In this document: one piece after another, positions 51,441-62,180 of the stretch | How the letters are laid out: every line of letters starts with the position of its first letter | How positions within the stretch are numbered: position 1 is the stretch's first letter | Assembly: GCA_037355855.1 (NCBI GenBank) | Contig: CM074769.1 | Span: 806,001 to 870,000, forward strand | Length of the DNA: 64,000 bases | DNA from: Pseudo-nitzschia pungens | Lineage: Eukaryota; Bacillariophyta; Bacillariophyceae; Bacillariales; Bacillariaceae | Reading direction: 5' to 3' | The notes under the pieces: generated by a model | What the model was told of the DNA's origin: nothing | The model's database searches: none | What the model saw: only the letters and a program-made list of their open reading frames with translations | Translations under genes and position numbers: made by a program

Positions 51441-53791
51441 ATGTTTCATTTGACCTCGAAGAGGGGGTTTCTTACTGCGAGTAACGGCATCATTCGTGTT
51501 CGCGTCCGAGAACCACTCGGTGTGACATCTTCCATTGGGAAGGGCAACAATCAGACTCTCAGTAAAATACAGGATTCAACTGCTTATCCAATATGCAGAT
51601 CTTTTGCCACTCTCGTCGGCAATCACGATGCGTCTAAAGCGTACTTTTCGTCGACGCAATCGTCGTCTTCGTATGGCTTGTATCGTCTCTTGTCGCAAGA
51701 CGAGCGAAAGCTCCTGGAAGAACAGCGACAATTGATCGAAACATCTCGAGGGCTCGCTTCACAAGTCGAAGCGACAATCGCATCATCCGACTCTGAGTTA
51801 CTGTCGGCGCAGCAATCTTCGAGGAACTTTCTCGAAGAATTGCACCTGGATGCCACATTTTCGGTTGTGATTGCAGGAGAGTTCAATGCCGGAAAGTCGA
51901 CCTTGATCAATGCCATATTGGGAACCAAGCTTTTAGAGACGGGAGCGCTGCCAACAACCGATTCGATTACCGTTGTAGCAGGATCATTATCGGGTGTTTC
52001 AGCGGCATCGGGAGACTGCAAGGGAGATGACCACGGCAATGATTCTTCATCTAACGAGATAACAGCCAGTGGAATTACAGATGCATCGTTGTCATCACCG
52101 TTGCCGTTGCTCGGTGCTGTTGTCCATTCCATACATAACTTACCACTGCTAGAAGATTTGACACTCATCGATACACCGGGGACCAACTCAGCATGGATGG
52201 ACCACACAGAACGAACAAAGAAAATGCTACCCGCTGCGGACTTGATACTGTTTGTAACATCCGCCGATCGACCATTTTCGGACAGCGAAAGAAGCCTTTT
52301 GAAAAGCATCCAGGCCTACCGCAAAAACATCGTCGTGATCATCAACAAAATGGATATTTTGGAGACATCCGGAGGCAGCTATGGACAAGAACAAAAGGAT
52401 GCAATTGTGGACTTTGTCACGGACAAGGCCAGTGAATTGCTTGGTGCCCGGCCGGTTGTGATCCCAGTGAGCTCAAGGGATGCACTTTCTGCTAAACTCA
52501 TGGAAACAAAACAGAGAAAATCAGATTCTATTCCAGATGAAGAACGGTCCGCAGTATGGCAAAGATCCAACTTCTCCGCCCTGGAGTCTTTCTTGAAGGA
52601 GACTCTCACCACTCAGGCGAAACTCCGCTCGAAGTTGTCGAATCCGATCGGCGTTGCCGAGGGCGTGATGGCAGAGTGCCTCCGGATTCTCAGCGATCAA
52701 CGGGAAGAGCTTCGGGTAGACGTAGCAACTCTGAACGTCTTTCAGAGCCAGTTCGATGGATGGAAGAAAGAATTGGCGGCCGACATGTTGCGATCCCAAA
52801 TAGCTATGTCGGATATGCTGCGAGAGGAAGGACAGCGCTGCGAAATCCTGCTGAGTCGGATGTCACTTTTCAATTTTTACCGGTGGACGCTTTTCGAAAC
52901 AGATCAATTGGAAGAAGAATGGAGGGTTACAAAACGAGAAGTCTCCATGCATCGCCAACACGACGAGGATCTGAGGGCGGACCTAATGGAGCACGTTGTG
53001 GAAACAGCGTAAGTTGGTGTGATTGTGTCATTGTATTCGAGAGTGCAGCAAATGCGTGCATTCACTGATTTTTTCTACCACATCGTTCGTCTACAGAATT
53101 CCCACACTCTTTTGTTTTGGTCCCCTCTTTGATTTCTGCACCATTCTCAACGCATACTGTGGGAGATAGCGACTCGGTAGCCACACGGGGACGTGCCCAA
53201 GGCCAAGCAGTTATAGAATACCTTGGAAAGCGTCCCGCTATCAAGAACAATCAGAGTCTCGTGGGCAGCGTGACAACCATTTCGAGGTTCGAAGAGACCC
53301 GAAAGAATCTCGTTGAAAAACTGTCGAAAGCCGTGGACGAGATCCTGAAAGGAGGCGGAGGAGAAGACATCGACAAGGCGAAGCTCTTTGTTTCACTGAA
53401 ACAGATTGCGCTGCTCTCGTCCGCGTTACAGGTGGGTGCCCTCGGTTCGGGTCTTTTGCTCGCCCTGGAAGCGATCGATCCGGTCACGGGATGGATCGCA
53501 GTATCGTCCCTTTGTTTTGGGGGAGGTGCCTCGCACGGGTTTGGCAAGGCAAAAATCCGACAACGCTATAACGAGCAGTGGTCCCGGCGAGCCCGTCACC
53601 TGGACAAGGCCCTGGACGCGATCACTACCAAGGAAGTGGATCGGGTGAACCGAAAGATTTTGGACGGGGTGGCTCCCTACACTCGCTTTGTCGAAACGGA
53701 ACGCGAGCGGATCGCTGATTTGCAAGAGCGCTGCGAACGAGTGACCTCCGCATCGAGGAACCTTCGCAACCGGATACAGAAATTACGATAA
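51441..53791 (+). CDS. Dynamin-like GTPase of the FZL/bacterial dynamin-like type
   Basis: Exons 51441-53008 and 53170-53791 give 729 aa. The ATG at 51441 starts MFHLTSKRGFLTASNG, a basic presequence suited to mitochondria or plastid. The GTPase domain has G1 GEFNAGKST (about residue 146), G3 LIDTPGTNSAW and G4 VIINKMDIL. A Ser/Gly/Asp insertion sits between G1 and G3. Helical stalk regions follow. After the intron there is a hydrophobic hairpin (LLSSALQVGALGSGLLLALE, then GWIAVSSLCFGGGASHG) of the paddle type that inserts in membranes, and a final coiled coil. Plant FZL remodels thylakoid and envelope membranes; bacterial relatives fuse membranes. The acceptor at 53169 was chosen because it alone among nearby AGs keeps the downstream frame. 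Confidence 0.87.
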
Positions 53792-54684
53792 ACAACCACC
53801 CGCTTTGTGATATCTCGAGTAGAACGTTGTTTCTTGTTTGACTGCAACGATGGAATTCTCAAGTTTTCCTTGTTGACCTACCGGTACCGTACCGAATGAT
53901 AGTAACCTTACTCTGTAGTAATCTTATGGTAGTTCCTGACGAATCCATGGGAGTAAGATCCAGAACGACTCATTCCAAAAGCGTCTGTCTGTCTCACCAA
54001 CAAGAATTGATCGACTGGCTGATTCGGGTGCAGAAGAAGTTTGGATACCTTACTATTCGATGTACACGTACTTACCGGTAAGACCTTAACTCAGCCTTGC
54101 ATAAAGCTTGTTTTGACACACCACCCGAATCATGCACGAATGATGTAGACTCTTGATTGATTGTTCCGTTGACCTCTAGATCTGACGAGCACAAAAACCA
54201 CACGTACACACCAGTACAATGCGGCGCAATATCATCAATAATTAACATTATTGGCCTTCGGCTCCCGTGTTCTATCGCATCGACTATTACGTTAATCACC
54301 GTAAGACTTGCACGCAATTCCGCTCGGACCGATCGTTGATGATCGAAACCCAAAATGTTCCCCCGCGTTCCGCTTCGATCTTAGAACCAACAAACCGATA
54401 GCAACACTTCTAACCCTGCGTCTCTAATCCACAAAACATAACGCGTTTCTCGATTCGCATCGAGGGCGTTGCCGATTGTATTGACGTGAAGAAATCCGGA
54501 GCCTTGGCGGTTCGTTACCGAACGAAAAATCACACTCCTGCTCCCACCGATCCGAACCTCGATTCCCATTCCGATTCCGTGAACGACCTTCCTTTCGTTT
54601 CACTCACCGTTGAATGGCACGCAACGGAGTCATCCTGCGCTATACGAGCCGATTCTTATTGTTGCGTCATTGTAGTTTTTCGAG
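53792..54684. other. intergenic upstream of the USP gene
   Basis: About 890 bp. It holds palindrome-related CTACCGGTACCGTACCG near 53879 and CTTACCGGTAAG at 54071-54082, itself a perfect 12-bp palindrome. No gene is supported; forward ORFs from 54486 overlap the true USP start in another frame. Confidence 0.6.
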
Positions 54685-57600
54685 ATGATCGCGACGCAAA
54701 CACAGATTCGAGAGGAACGGCCCTCCACGCCGATCACTTCGAACCGGAGCCCCGCGAAAGAACCCCCGGAACCGATCGGCCCCGTTCCGCTCGCGCGCCA
54801 CGGGGGCGACGAGAACGACGGCAGCGGTGCCGCTACCCGACAGCCGCACGCAACGAACGCTTTCGGAAGCGCTTCCGTGGGACGAAGCGGCAGCGGAAAC
54901 GGCAGCGGCAACGGACGGGGGACGCGCGATTCTTTGGATTGGGGTCCCGATTCCTCTCTCGCCGTGCCTCGCGGCCGGGTTCCAAAATTCTCGTGCCCGG
55001 ACGAAGAACCGATCGTTCTGCCGCGCTCCGCTATAGCCCCGCACCGGGCGAGGCTTTCCCCGAAGAACAGCGAAGGAGTCGAGGCGGGAGGAACCGGGAG
55101 AGGAGGCCGCAACCGAAACCGTCGTCGGCGTCCGCTCCTTTCTCTGTCGTCCTGGAAATTTTCTCTCTTGTTTCCGACTGCCAACAACAACAACAACAAC
55201 AGCAACAACAATCGTTTCAAAACTTCGCAAGGCACCCTCTCCAATACACTTTTTACCACTGCCAAGGGATCCAGGAGAAGCAACAGCAACAGCAACAACG
55301 ACGAAAACAACACGGAACTGATTTCGAAACACAACGACAGAACCAAAGATAATGGTGTCGCCGACGCGAATCTGTTTTTCGCTCTGGTCCTTGAATTCTT
55401 CCGGTCCGGAATGCCCCTGAAGCTGGTACGCCAAATCGGCAGCACCGGTCCATCGTGGTTGTTGCCAGCCACGTTCCGTGGCAACCACAAGTCCCGGTCC
55501 CGGTTTCCCTCCCAAGCGCTCGCCGTCTCGCACGACCAGCGGTTGCAGCTCCAGCGGCAGAGGCGGCGGCGATCGGCCCAAAAGCGACGGGAACAACCGG
55601 TTTGCATCTCGGGGTTGCCCAACCAGGGGCAAACCTGCTTTCTGAATTCGGTGCTGCAATCGCTGGCGTCCCTGGAGCCCTTCCTGGAGTACCTGGAGGG
55701 GATCGTGCAATTTCAGGAAGAAATGGACCACGTGTCGTCCTCCGCGTCGCTCGTGTCGGATCCGAGCGACGGGACGCCCGGCGGGTACGGGCGCCTCTTC
55801 TTTTCGAACCACCACCCCGGGGCACCGGGAAACTCGTCTGCTCGGGATCCGACGTTCTCGAAACAATTGCTGGATCTGTTGAAGGGAATCAATTACTTGG
55901 AGGGCGGGAACGAAGAGGACGAAACCGTTTTCGACGACGAAACATTGGTAGACGGGGAACGCAGATTGGTGCCCGCGGGATTCCAATCGTTTTGGGGCCA
56001 AAGAATAGGCGTGCGGAGGGGAAGACGCCGGCGAAAGAGACCGGATCCCAAAGCCCTCTTGCGTCGGATAGCCAAACGCAACCAACAATTTTCCTCCTAC
56101 GGAATGTACGAGCAACAAGACGCCCAGGAATTGTTTGCCTCGCTAATGGAGGTGGTCATTCACGATTCGGAGCTGGATGCGTCCCCGTCCGATCGGCGAT
56201 TGGAAGCCGTGTCGGACGACGGGGACGAGCACAACATTGTGTCCCTTTCCGATCTTCTTGTACAAATCGGGAACGAACAAGACAGGTTTGCCGAGGAATG
56301 GAATGGTGATTCCCTGAGTCTCATAATGGCCAACAAGTCTTGCATTGCGGAGAAAGACTACGACCGAAGCTTTCCGGAGGAGAAGAAACAAGATCACAAC
56401 GAGCACACGGGCACAACACCACCAACAATTGCGACGCCGCCTCGTCGGGAGGAGACGAAATGCAACGGTCTGACGAAGCTGAGCAGAACCAGCAACGGAT
56501 TGCCGACGAGTTATCCACGACCGAATCCAGTGGATGGAACGAAAATGATGAGGAGCATCATGTCTCCCATCACACCCTCTCCGCTGTCTGGCTGGCTCGG
56601 TTCCACGTTGCGGTGTTCGAAATGCAAGCACGTTCGACCAATCCAAAACGCGCCCTTTTTGGACATTCCCCTCGTCCCCACCTCGGTTCCAAACTATCTC
56701 TCCCAAGCTTATGGATCTTCCGCCAAGCCGGTGTCTCCGAACGCGTCGCCCATGCCGTCTTGCTCCCTCGACGAATGCCTGAAGAATTTCACCAGCGTCG
56801 AACGAGTGCAAGACGTTGAGTGCCGATCGTGCACGATTCAGGACGAGATTGCCAACTTGGAAGAGGAAGCAATGATGCTTCGAGGAGCCGTCGAAACCAC
56901 CGAACGAAGAATCAGCAAAAAACTACGGGGAAAGCAAAACCGCACCGATGAACCGGAACCCTTGGAAGAAACCAAGTATCTCCGGGACGATCTGTTAAAA
57001 GCAGAGAAGAGGCTGCTCCAACTAAAGACGATGGATCCAGACGGAGACGACATTGACCCATCCCTTTCTGCGTTTGAACGACACGATGATAGCACCTATC
57101 TGTTTGGATCTGGATCGTTGGACCAGGACGAGAAAATGCCCTTGCAGCGATGCGAGGCGAAGAAGTGCCTATTGTTGACACGGAGTCCGTCCATCCTGTG
57201 CTGTCACGTCCAGCGTCGCTACTACGATCCATTTACGAATCGAATGCAAAAATGCGTCCAGTTTGTCGAGTTCCCCCTGTTCTTGGATCTGAGCCCGTAC
57301 TGCGCGTATGGACAAAAGGCCATCATACCGTGGGCAGCGGGGTCGCGGAAGGAAGACGATGCCGGAACGAAACGGCATCGGTCACCGTGGAAGAACGACA
57401 GCAATCGAAGCGGAAAAATTCCTTACCGACTCCAGAGCGTGATCGAACATCGGGGGAATGCGCATGGTGGGCATTACGTTGCCTATCGAAGAGACCACAC
57501 GGGGACCTGGTTTTGTGTCTCGGACAGCAGAGTTACACCCGTCTCCTGGCGAGACGTTCAAACTTGCCAGGCGTACATGTTATTTTACGAGGCTATATAA
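54685..57600 (+). CDS. Ubiquitin-specific protease, USP30/UBP27-like
   Basis: A single-exon gene of 971 aa from the ATG at 54685. The first 310 residues are low complexity (Arg, Ser, Asn runs) with one weakly hydrophobic patch. The peptidase C19 core starts with the Cys box GLPNQGQTCFLNSVLQSLAS (catalytic Cys at residue 318), then YGMYEQQDAQELFASLMEVV, a zinc-like pair LRCSKCKHVRP and VECRSC, ILCCHVQRRYYD, and the His box HRGNAHGGHYVAYRRD (His at residue 930) with WFCVSDSRVTPVSW and YMLFYEAI. The spacing of the CSKC pair and the VQFVEFPLFLDL segment resemble USP30 of animals and UBP27 of plants, which act on mitochondria. A large insert of about 170 aa separates the QQDAQE block from the CSKC pair. 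Outer-membrane location is not proven here. Confidence 0.9.
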   Translation: MIATQTQIREERPSTPITSNRSPAKEPPEPIGPVPLARHGGDENDGSGAATRQPHATNAFGSASVGRSGSGNGSGNGRGTRDSLDWGPDSSLAVPRGRVPKFSCPDEEPIVLPRSAIAPHRARLSPKNSEGVEAGGTGRGGRNRNRRRRPLLSLSSWKFSLLFPTANNNNNNSNNNRFKTSQGTLSNTLFTTAKGSRRSNSNSNNDENNTELISKHNDRTKDNGVADANLFFALVLEFFRSGMPLKLVRQIGSTGPSWLLPATFRGNHKSRSRFPSQALAVSHDQRLQLQRQRRRRSAQKRREQPVCISGLPNQGQTCFLNSVLQSLASLEPFLEYLEGIVQFQEEMDHVSSSASLVSDPSDGTPGGYGRLFFSNHHPGAPGNSSARDPTFSKQLLDLLKGINYLEGGNEEDETVFDDETLVDGERRLVPAGFQSFWGQRIGVRRGRRRRKRPDPKALLRRIAKRNQQFSSYGMYEQQDAQELFASLMEVVIHDSELDASPSDRRLEAVSDDGDEHNIVSLSDLLVQIGNEQDRFAEEWNGDSLSLIMANKSCIAEKDYDRSFPEEKKQDHNEHTGTTPPTIATPPRREETKCNGLTKLSRTSNGLPTSYPRPNPVDGTKMMRSIMSPITPSPLSGWLGSTLRCSKCKHVRPIQNAPFLDIPLVPTSVPNYLSQAYGSSAKPVSPNASPMPSCSLDECLKNFTSVERVQDVECRSCTIQDEIANLEEEAMMLRGAVETTERRISKKLRGKQNRTDEPEPLEETKYLRDDLLKAEKRLLQLKTMDPDGDDIDPSLSAFERHDDSTYLFGSGSLDQDEKMPLQRCEAKKCLLLTRSPSILCCHVQRRYYDPFTNRMQKCVQFVEFPLFLDLSPYCAYGQKAIIPWAAGSRKEDDAGTKRHRSPWKNDSNRSGKIPYRLQSVIEHRGNAHGGHYVAYRRDHTGTWFCVSDSRVTPVSWRDVQTCQAYMLFYEAI
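55180..55220. repeat. (AAC)n coding repeat, Asn run
   Basis: Trinucleotide repeat encoding an Asn-rich run in the N-terminal region of the USP gene. Confidence 0.8.
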
Positions 57601-57902
57601 ACAGATTAATCCACTTGCGTTACATTACAGTATTCTCGTTTTACGTTTGGATGGAGTGGTATTTGAACCCATGTATAAGATGTGTGAAACTTGGCACATT
57701 TGTAATGAAAAGGACAAGCGCATCAATCTATGTTTCCAATACCACACGACTGAAGCTTTACTGTCTATTATTTATTTGTTTCAAAGGGGGACTTCAGGAT
57801 TATGAATTCTAGAGTAATTTCAATCAGATGTGTCTGGAACCAAACAGCCTTGCACTTTCGAGAAGCAGTTATGCTTTATTAAAAACGTGATTTCATATCC
57901 CC
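57601..57902. other. intergenic, convergent gene ends
   Basis: About 300 bp between the 3' ends of the USP gene and the ankyrin-type gene. Nothing else is seen. Confidence 0.6.
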
Positions 57903-60227
57903 TCATCGAGCGAAAGTCGTGCGGGGAAGGTTAGGGATGTAGCGAAGAAAGGCATTATCGCTTTCGTTATGACCAAGTCTAATAATTCGCTGCCGTCCAA
58001 TGTGACAACCGGAGCAGCAAAGGTGGGGTTGCGAAAACAAATTGCAATAGTTTTGTTTCTGTATAAATAATGAGTTCACATCGTCACCGTCGACTAACAA
58101 ATCGGGGCAACGGGAAGGGGAGAGGCGGAGAAGACAGAAAACGGTATCAACCGAAAGATTTCGATCCATCGAAGCTATCATGAACGGATAAAGCCCGGTG
58201 ATGGGATCGCGTTGGTCTACCGATTCTGGATAGAGTTCAACCAACTTTTCCACAATGGCATGACGAGAACGCTGTAGCTTCTCGTTCGAGGCAATTCCGG
58301 AAATTCTTGAATCGTTTTCATCGTAATTGCTCGTGTGATCCAGCAAATAATGCAACGGCAAGCGACCGTCTTGGCATTTTGCCTTGCATTGCTCCGGAGA
58401 TTTTTGCAAAAGCTGGAAGACAAATGATCTCCAATCTTGAATTGCATTTGGAGATGAGTGAGTGCACGAATCGCGACTCAATGTTTTGCTATAGCGGAGA
58501 GCATGGTGAATAGGGAGCATATCCCGTTGATCTTTTTCCATGACTTCTTCTGGTCGCAACCAAAGGAATAATTCCAGTATCGGAAGAGGAAGAGTGGGGG
58601 AATAGGGCGTGCCCAATGTACACGATTCATTAAGTTTTGCGGGAAGAGCTCCGTTTGAATCCAAGGCAAATCCAGAGGTGGCTGCTGCTCGGATAACGAG
58701 AGAAATACGATCCAAGAGACATCCAAAAATCGCCTTTGCTTCCTCCTCTCTGCTATCGGATTCAGACTTTTCACCTTCGCCGTCAGGACTGTAATTCTCC
58801 ATAACCTGATCTACTGACTCTTTCAGCAACTCTCTGTAGTATTCGTCTTGCTTAAAGCAGTGCTTTCGTACTCCGGTAGCCTCTAAGGGGTAAAACGGTC
58901 GAGCAGTATAAAAACTGTTGCCAGACTCTATGTGACGAACCCACTCCAAGTCTATAGGAGTGTAACCTGACTTGTTAGTGGACCATATTAGTGGGTCTCT
59001 TTCGGCCGCAATACATGGTCGGCGGATGCCTTCCTGCATGCTCTTCTTGACAGACACGCTCGCTGTGCGTTCAACCACAAGGCGAAGTATTTGCAGTGGA
59101 ACACCAACGCTGCAGGCAACGTGAATGGGTAAATCTCCGTACAGATTTCTCACTCGAATCATTTCGTTACCCGTGTCTCGTTTCAGCAATTCTTGAATCA
59201 AGGGTTCGTAGTTCCCGTAGTTTCGCAATGCTACATGGAGAGGAGTGCACTCTGTGACTCTGGAACACTGGAAAAGAAGAGTAGGATCATCGTCGAGAAG
59301 AAGCTTGGTGGCTCTCAACACTCGTTCCAAGCGCGAGTCGTCGCTGTTAGGATTTTGTTGCTTCCATTGGTACGTGCGGTTTTTCATGCTCGAGGTTGAT
59401 GGCGAATTGTTGAATGAGTTTCCCATGGTAAGAAGCCGAATCAATGGAGAAGTATGATCCTGAATATAAGACATGGTTTCCGATTTCACCCGAAGGAATG
59501 CCTCCAGCATATCGATAGAATGCATCGAGGAACCCAGCTGGACCAGAGTTACCAAATGATCGATTGGTGTGAGACCGTTTTTGTCCTTCATTTGCAACGC
59601 GAGTCCCCCACCCCTGTAGGTTGATGTTGCCTCTGTCATGATGCCGAAAATCTCGGGCGCGCAACTGTCGTTGAGAATAACATCTCTAAGAGGCGTGTGA
59701 CCAGGAATGTACTGACTAGCACTGATTTGTCTGGGATTCGCATTGATCAGAGCCAGAATTGCACATTTTGCGTCGTCGGATTCAATGTCTTTTGAAGCAC
59801 AAACGATGCCGAGGGCACTTTCGCGGAACACAGCGGCACGATAGTCGTCACCATCGAAGGGTTCGATTAGGGCCCGTTTTGTAGAATGGCGATAGAAGGG
59901 ATTGTTCTTGCTAGGAATGTCGTTATGAAGAGGAACGAGACATGCCTCCTCCGGATAGTGCTTGCAACGATATATGACTTCCGCCCATCGCTCTGCTCTA
60001 CAGAGTTGGATTAGACAGCTTTCGACATAAGAAGGCTCGATTTTCCTGTGTTCTTGTTTGCGCTTCGTCGGCTTTTGCACTACCCTTGCCGGAACCTTGG
60101 AGAATGCAGGCTGAGTACTTGGCACCAACCAAGGATTTGTCATTGTCGTCACGGGTTGTGGGAATGCTCGAGGTGGCTCAAGACGACGAAAATCTGCAAG
60201 ATGTTTGGAGCCACGACATTCTTCCAT
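57903..60227 (-). CDS. Ankyrin-repeat-like protein
   Basis: A single-exon frame of 774 aa from the ATG at 60227; a later ATG at 60143 (MTNPWLVPSTQ) is also possible. After a Pro-rich start there are dispersed ankyrin-type helices: ESALGIVCASK, GHTPLRDVILND, KNGLTPIDHLVTLVQLGS, ECTPLHVALRNYGNYEPLIQ, YGDLPIHVACSVGVPLQIL, SGYTPIDLEWVRHI, RDMLPIHHALRYSK, DGRLPLHYLLDH and TGLYPFMIAS. The repeats are widely spaced, interrupted by 30-100 residue inserts. This interrupted pattern is common in diatom ankyrin proteins. No catalytic domain or transmembrane segment is visible. Ankyrin arrays usually bind proteins; the partner is unknown. Confidence 0.83.
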   Translation of the reverse strand: MEECRGSKHLADFRRLEPPRAFPQPVTTMTNPWLVPSTQPAFSKVPARVVQKPTKRKQEHRKIEPSYVESCLIQLCRAERWAEVIYRCKHYPEEACLVPLHNDIPSKNNPFYRHSTKRALIEPFDGDDYRAAVFRESALGIVCASKDIESDDAKCAILALINANPRQISASQYIPGHTPLRDVILNDSCAPEIFGIMTEATSTYRGGGLALQMKDKNGLTPIDHLVTLVQLGSSMHSIDMLEAFLRVKSETMSYIQDHTSPLIRLLTMGNSFNNSPSTSSMKNRTYQWKQQNPNSDDSRLERVLRATKLLLDDDPTLLFQCSRVTECTPLHVALRNYGNYEPLIQELLKRDTGNEMIRVRNLYGDLPIHVACSVGVPLQILRLVVERTASVSVKKSMQEGIRRPCIAAERDPLIWSTNKSGYTPIDLEWVRHIESGNSFYTARPFYPLEATGVRKHCFKQDEYYRELLKESVDQVMENYSPDGEGEKSESDSREEEAKAIFGCLLDRISLVIRAAATSGFALDSNGALPAKLNESCTLGTPYSPTLPLPILELFLWLRPEEVMEKDQRDMLPIHHALRYSKTLSRDSCTHSSPNAIQDWRSFVFQLLQKSPEQCKAKCQDGRLPLHYLLDHTSNYDENDSRISGIASNEKLQRSRHAIVEKLVELYPESVDQRDPITGLYPFMIASMDRNLSVDTVFCLLRLSPSRCPDLLVDGDDVNSLFIQKQNYCNLFSQPHLCCSGCHIGRQRIIRLGHNESDNAFLRYIPNLPRTTFAR

Positions 60228-60949
60228 CCTGGCAACGGCGATGGAAATGCTCTCTTCCAAATAACACCCAGTTCAATGGGTTCTATCTGTTTTGTGTTTT
60301 GTCACCCGTTCGGTCCTTGGTGGTACGGGTATGTTGTCGCCGTACCTCTGTCAAGGTTCGGAACGATCCTATACACGAAAACTTCGAAGACAACAACATG
60401 ATAGATGGTTCTCACGTTTTTGTGTACCACTCGCTTGTGGCGGAAATCTGGCGATCACGTCGAAAGCGTCGCTCAACAAAGAAAAAAGATAACATCGCCC
60501 TACCGTTTTTCGAAGGAAGAATGTGACTGGAATAATGGCCCTTAGAAATTTCTGCGATAGCGCATGCTCCCTAAAAAGTAGTAATAAGTATCACGAAAGA
60601 AAAACTGTTTTCTGTTGTCCCAATATACTCCGAGTGACAGCATGCTTCGTACGGTATGGTATGAACAGTCATATTCGTGGTTCGCACGATACGTACGAAC
60701 GCTCATTCCAAACAAGAATAATCTGAATTTAGAGAGAAGAGGTGGTTGAGGCAACTATTTTTGACTGAATATTGCTACTACTACTAATAGTAGAGGTTTA
60801 TGCGCAAGAAAGAAGTGATCCAACTATTCCGACTTTTTATTCACTGAAGTCAGTGTTCAAATTGTCTCCACACAACTAGTACTTCGTAGTTATCTGTTTC
60901 TGAAAGGTGGCAGTTTTAAAAAGAATCAATCTACTTGTAGTACGGTGGT

Positions 60950-60970
60950 AGTAGTAGTACTAGTATTTTC
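60950..60970. repeat. (TAG/TAC)n tract
   Basis: GTAGTAGTAGTACTAGTA, same class as the tracts at 5145 and 26698. Confidence 0.75.
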
Positions 60971-61765
60971 ATAGTAGTATGAGCAGGAATCTGTAGTATT
61001 TAGTATTTTGGCACTCAGGACGCGAACAATCATGCTGCTGAAAAGTTTTGTCCACCATCAGACATGAAGCGAGATGAGGTGAAACTATGTAAACGCCTGC
61101 TCTAACATTTGGCTCTCTGTTAATAGCAACAGGAGAAAAGTGTTGGTGTGATTATTGCCCAAACAGCCGTAGTAGTAACCTCTCCAAAACACTTGTTTCA
61201 CACCTCACAGGCAGCATTTCAAGTCAAGCACCAGTATTTTATGGGATAGAATCAATTACTAGTAGCACTGCTAGTAGTAGGTGACGGAACGGGACTCCTC
61301 CCCTTCTTGCCTGCAGTGACTAGTAGTACTAATGCTCCCTCCTCCAAGATGATCCGTAGACAGTAGTAGAGGATTGGCAGAGTTTTCCGCACACCAAAAG
61401 GTTTTCCCACACACACGGCGTCGTCTCTCCTCTCCAAGACCCCTGCATGAATGGGATGGCACCAGACGTCAATCTTCCCAATCGATTCCTACTACTGGAG
61501 TTTTTCTGTACTGCTAGAACTCTGTTTTTCCGGAATCCATCCATTCGTGCACTGATGGGTCCTGCCTGTAAGTTGTACGTGCAGGCCACTGTACCATTGG
61601 TGAGAGGGATGACGAAAAGGAAAAGCTCACATCGTTCCGTTCACCTGAATTGCGACACGGCACGGAACCTTTTCGAAGAAGACTTTCTCGTTGCTCATTG
61701 GGTTTCTCATGCATGCGCAATCCTCCATTCGGATGCAGCATGAAAGAGTTCATTTTCTTTGTTTG

Positions 61766-61806
61766 ACACATGTACACATGTACACATGTACACACACACA
61801 CACACA
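61766..61806. repeat. (ACATGT)n(AC)n repeat
   Basis: Three ACATGT units running into a dinucleotide AC tract. Confidence 0.9.
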
Positions 61807-62180
61807 ATCACTTTGCGGTCATTGGATTTGCCCGGTTTTTTACATCCCATTGAAACGGCAGGATAGGGCTGTCTTTTCCAACAGCGGTTGGAACTCTGGA
61901 CGGTGCAGAACCAAGAAGGAGAGCAAACGTTTGCACGCCGAATCCTCTCGATAGGCACCCAACTCTACATGACACAAATTCGTCCGTGTTTGTTTGATTC
62001 TTTCTATTGCAAACGCAATTCTTCCTATTGGTACTCTACATACACAAACTAGCTTTATTCGATCCAGTGGTTGCTTCCGCCATGGTTTCGCAAGCGAATC
62101 ACGCCTGCTTGCCAAACGGATCGATCGATTGATTCCGTCCAAACAACCCATTGAATTCTCTGCCTTGTCTCCGCTGCTTG

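Larger units (their letters stand above)
60228..62180. other. intergenic region with simple repeats
   Basis: About 1.95 kb. It contains (TAC/TAG)n tracts near 60775-60792 and 60950-60970, and an ACATGT/(AC)n tract at 61766-61806. A plus ORF (61447-61743) and overlapping minus ORFs have no family features. Confidence 0.6.

Noticed and set aside
53009..53096. acceptor CTACAG at 53096 for the dynamin intron
   Set aside because: It has a better pyrimidine context but leads to a stop (TAG at 53167) in the resulting frame; the AG at 53168-53169 keeps the conserved C-terminal frame.
54667..56118. 483-codon minus-strand frame
   Set aside because: Shadow of the USP gene; the plus strand has the catalytic boxes.
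61447..61743. 98-codon plus ORF
   Set aside because: No motif, opposite-strand ORFs of equal length overlap it, and simple repeats follow.
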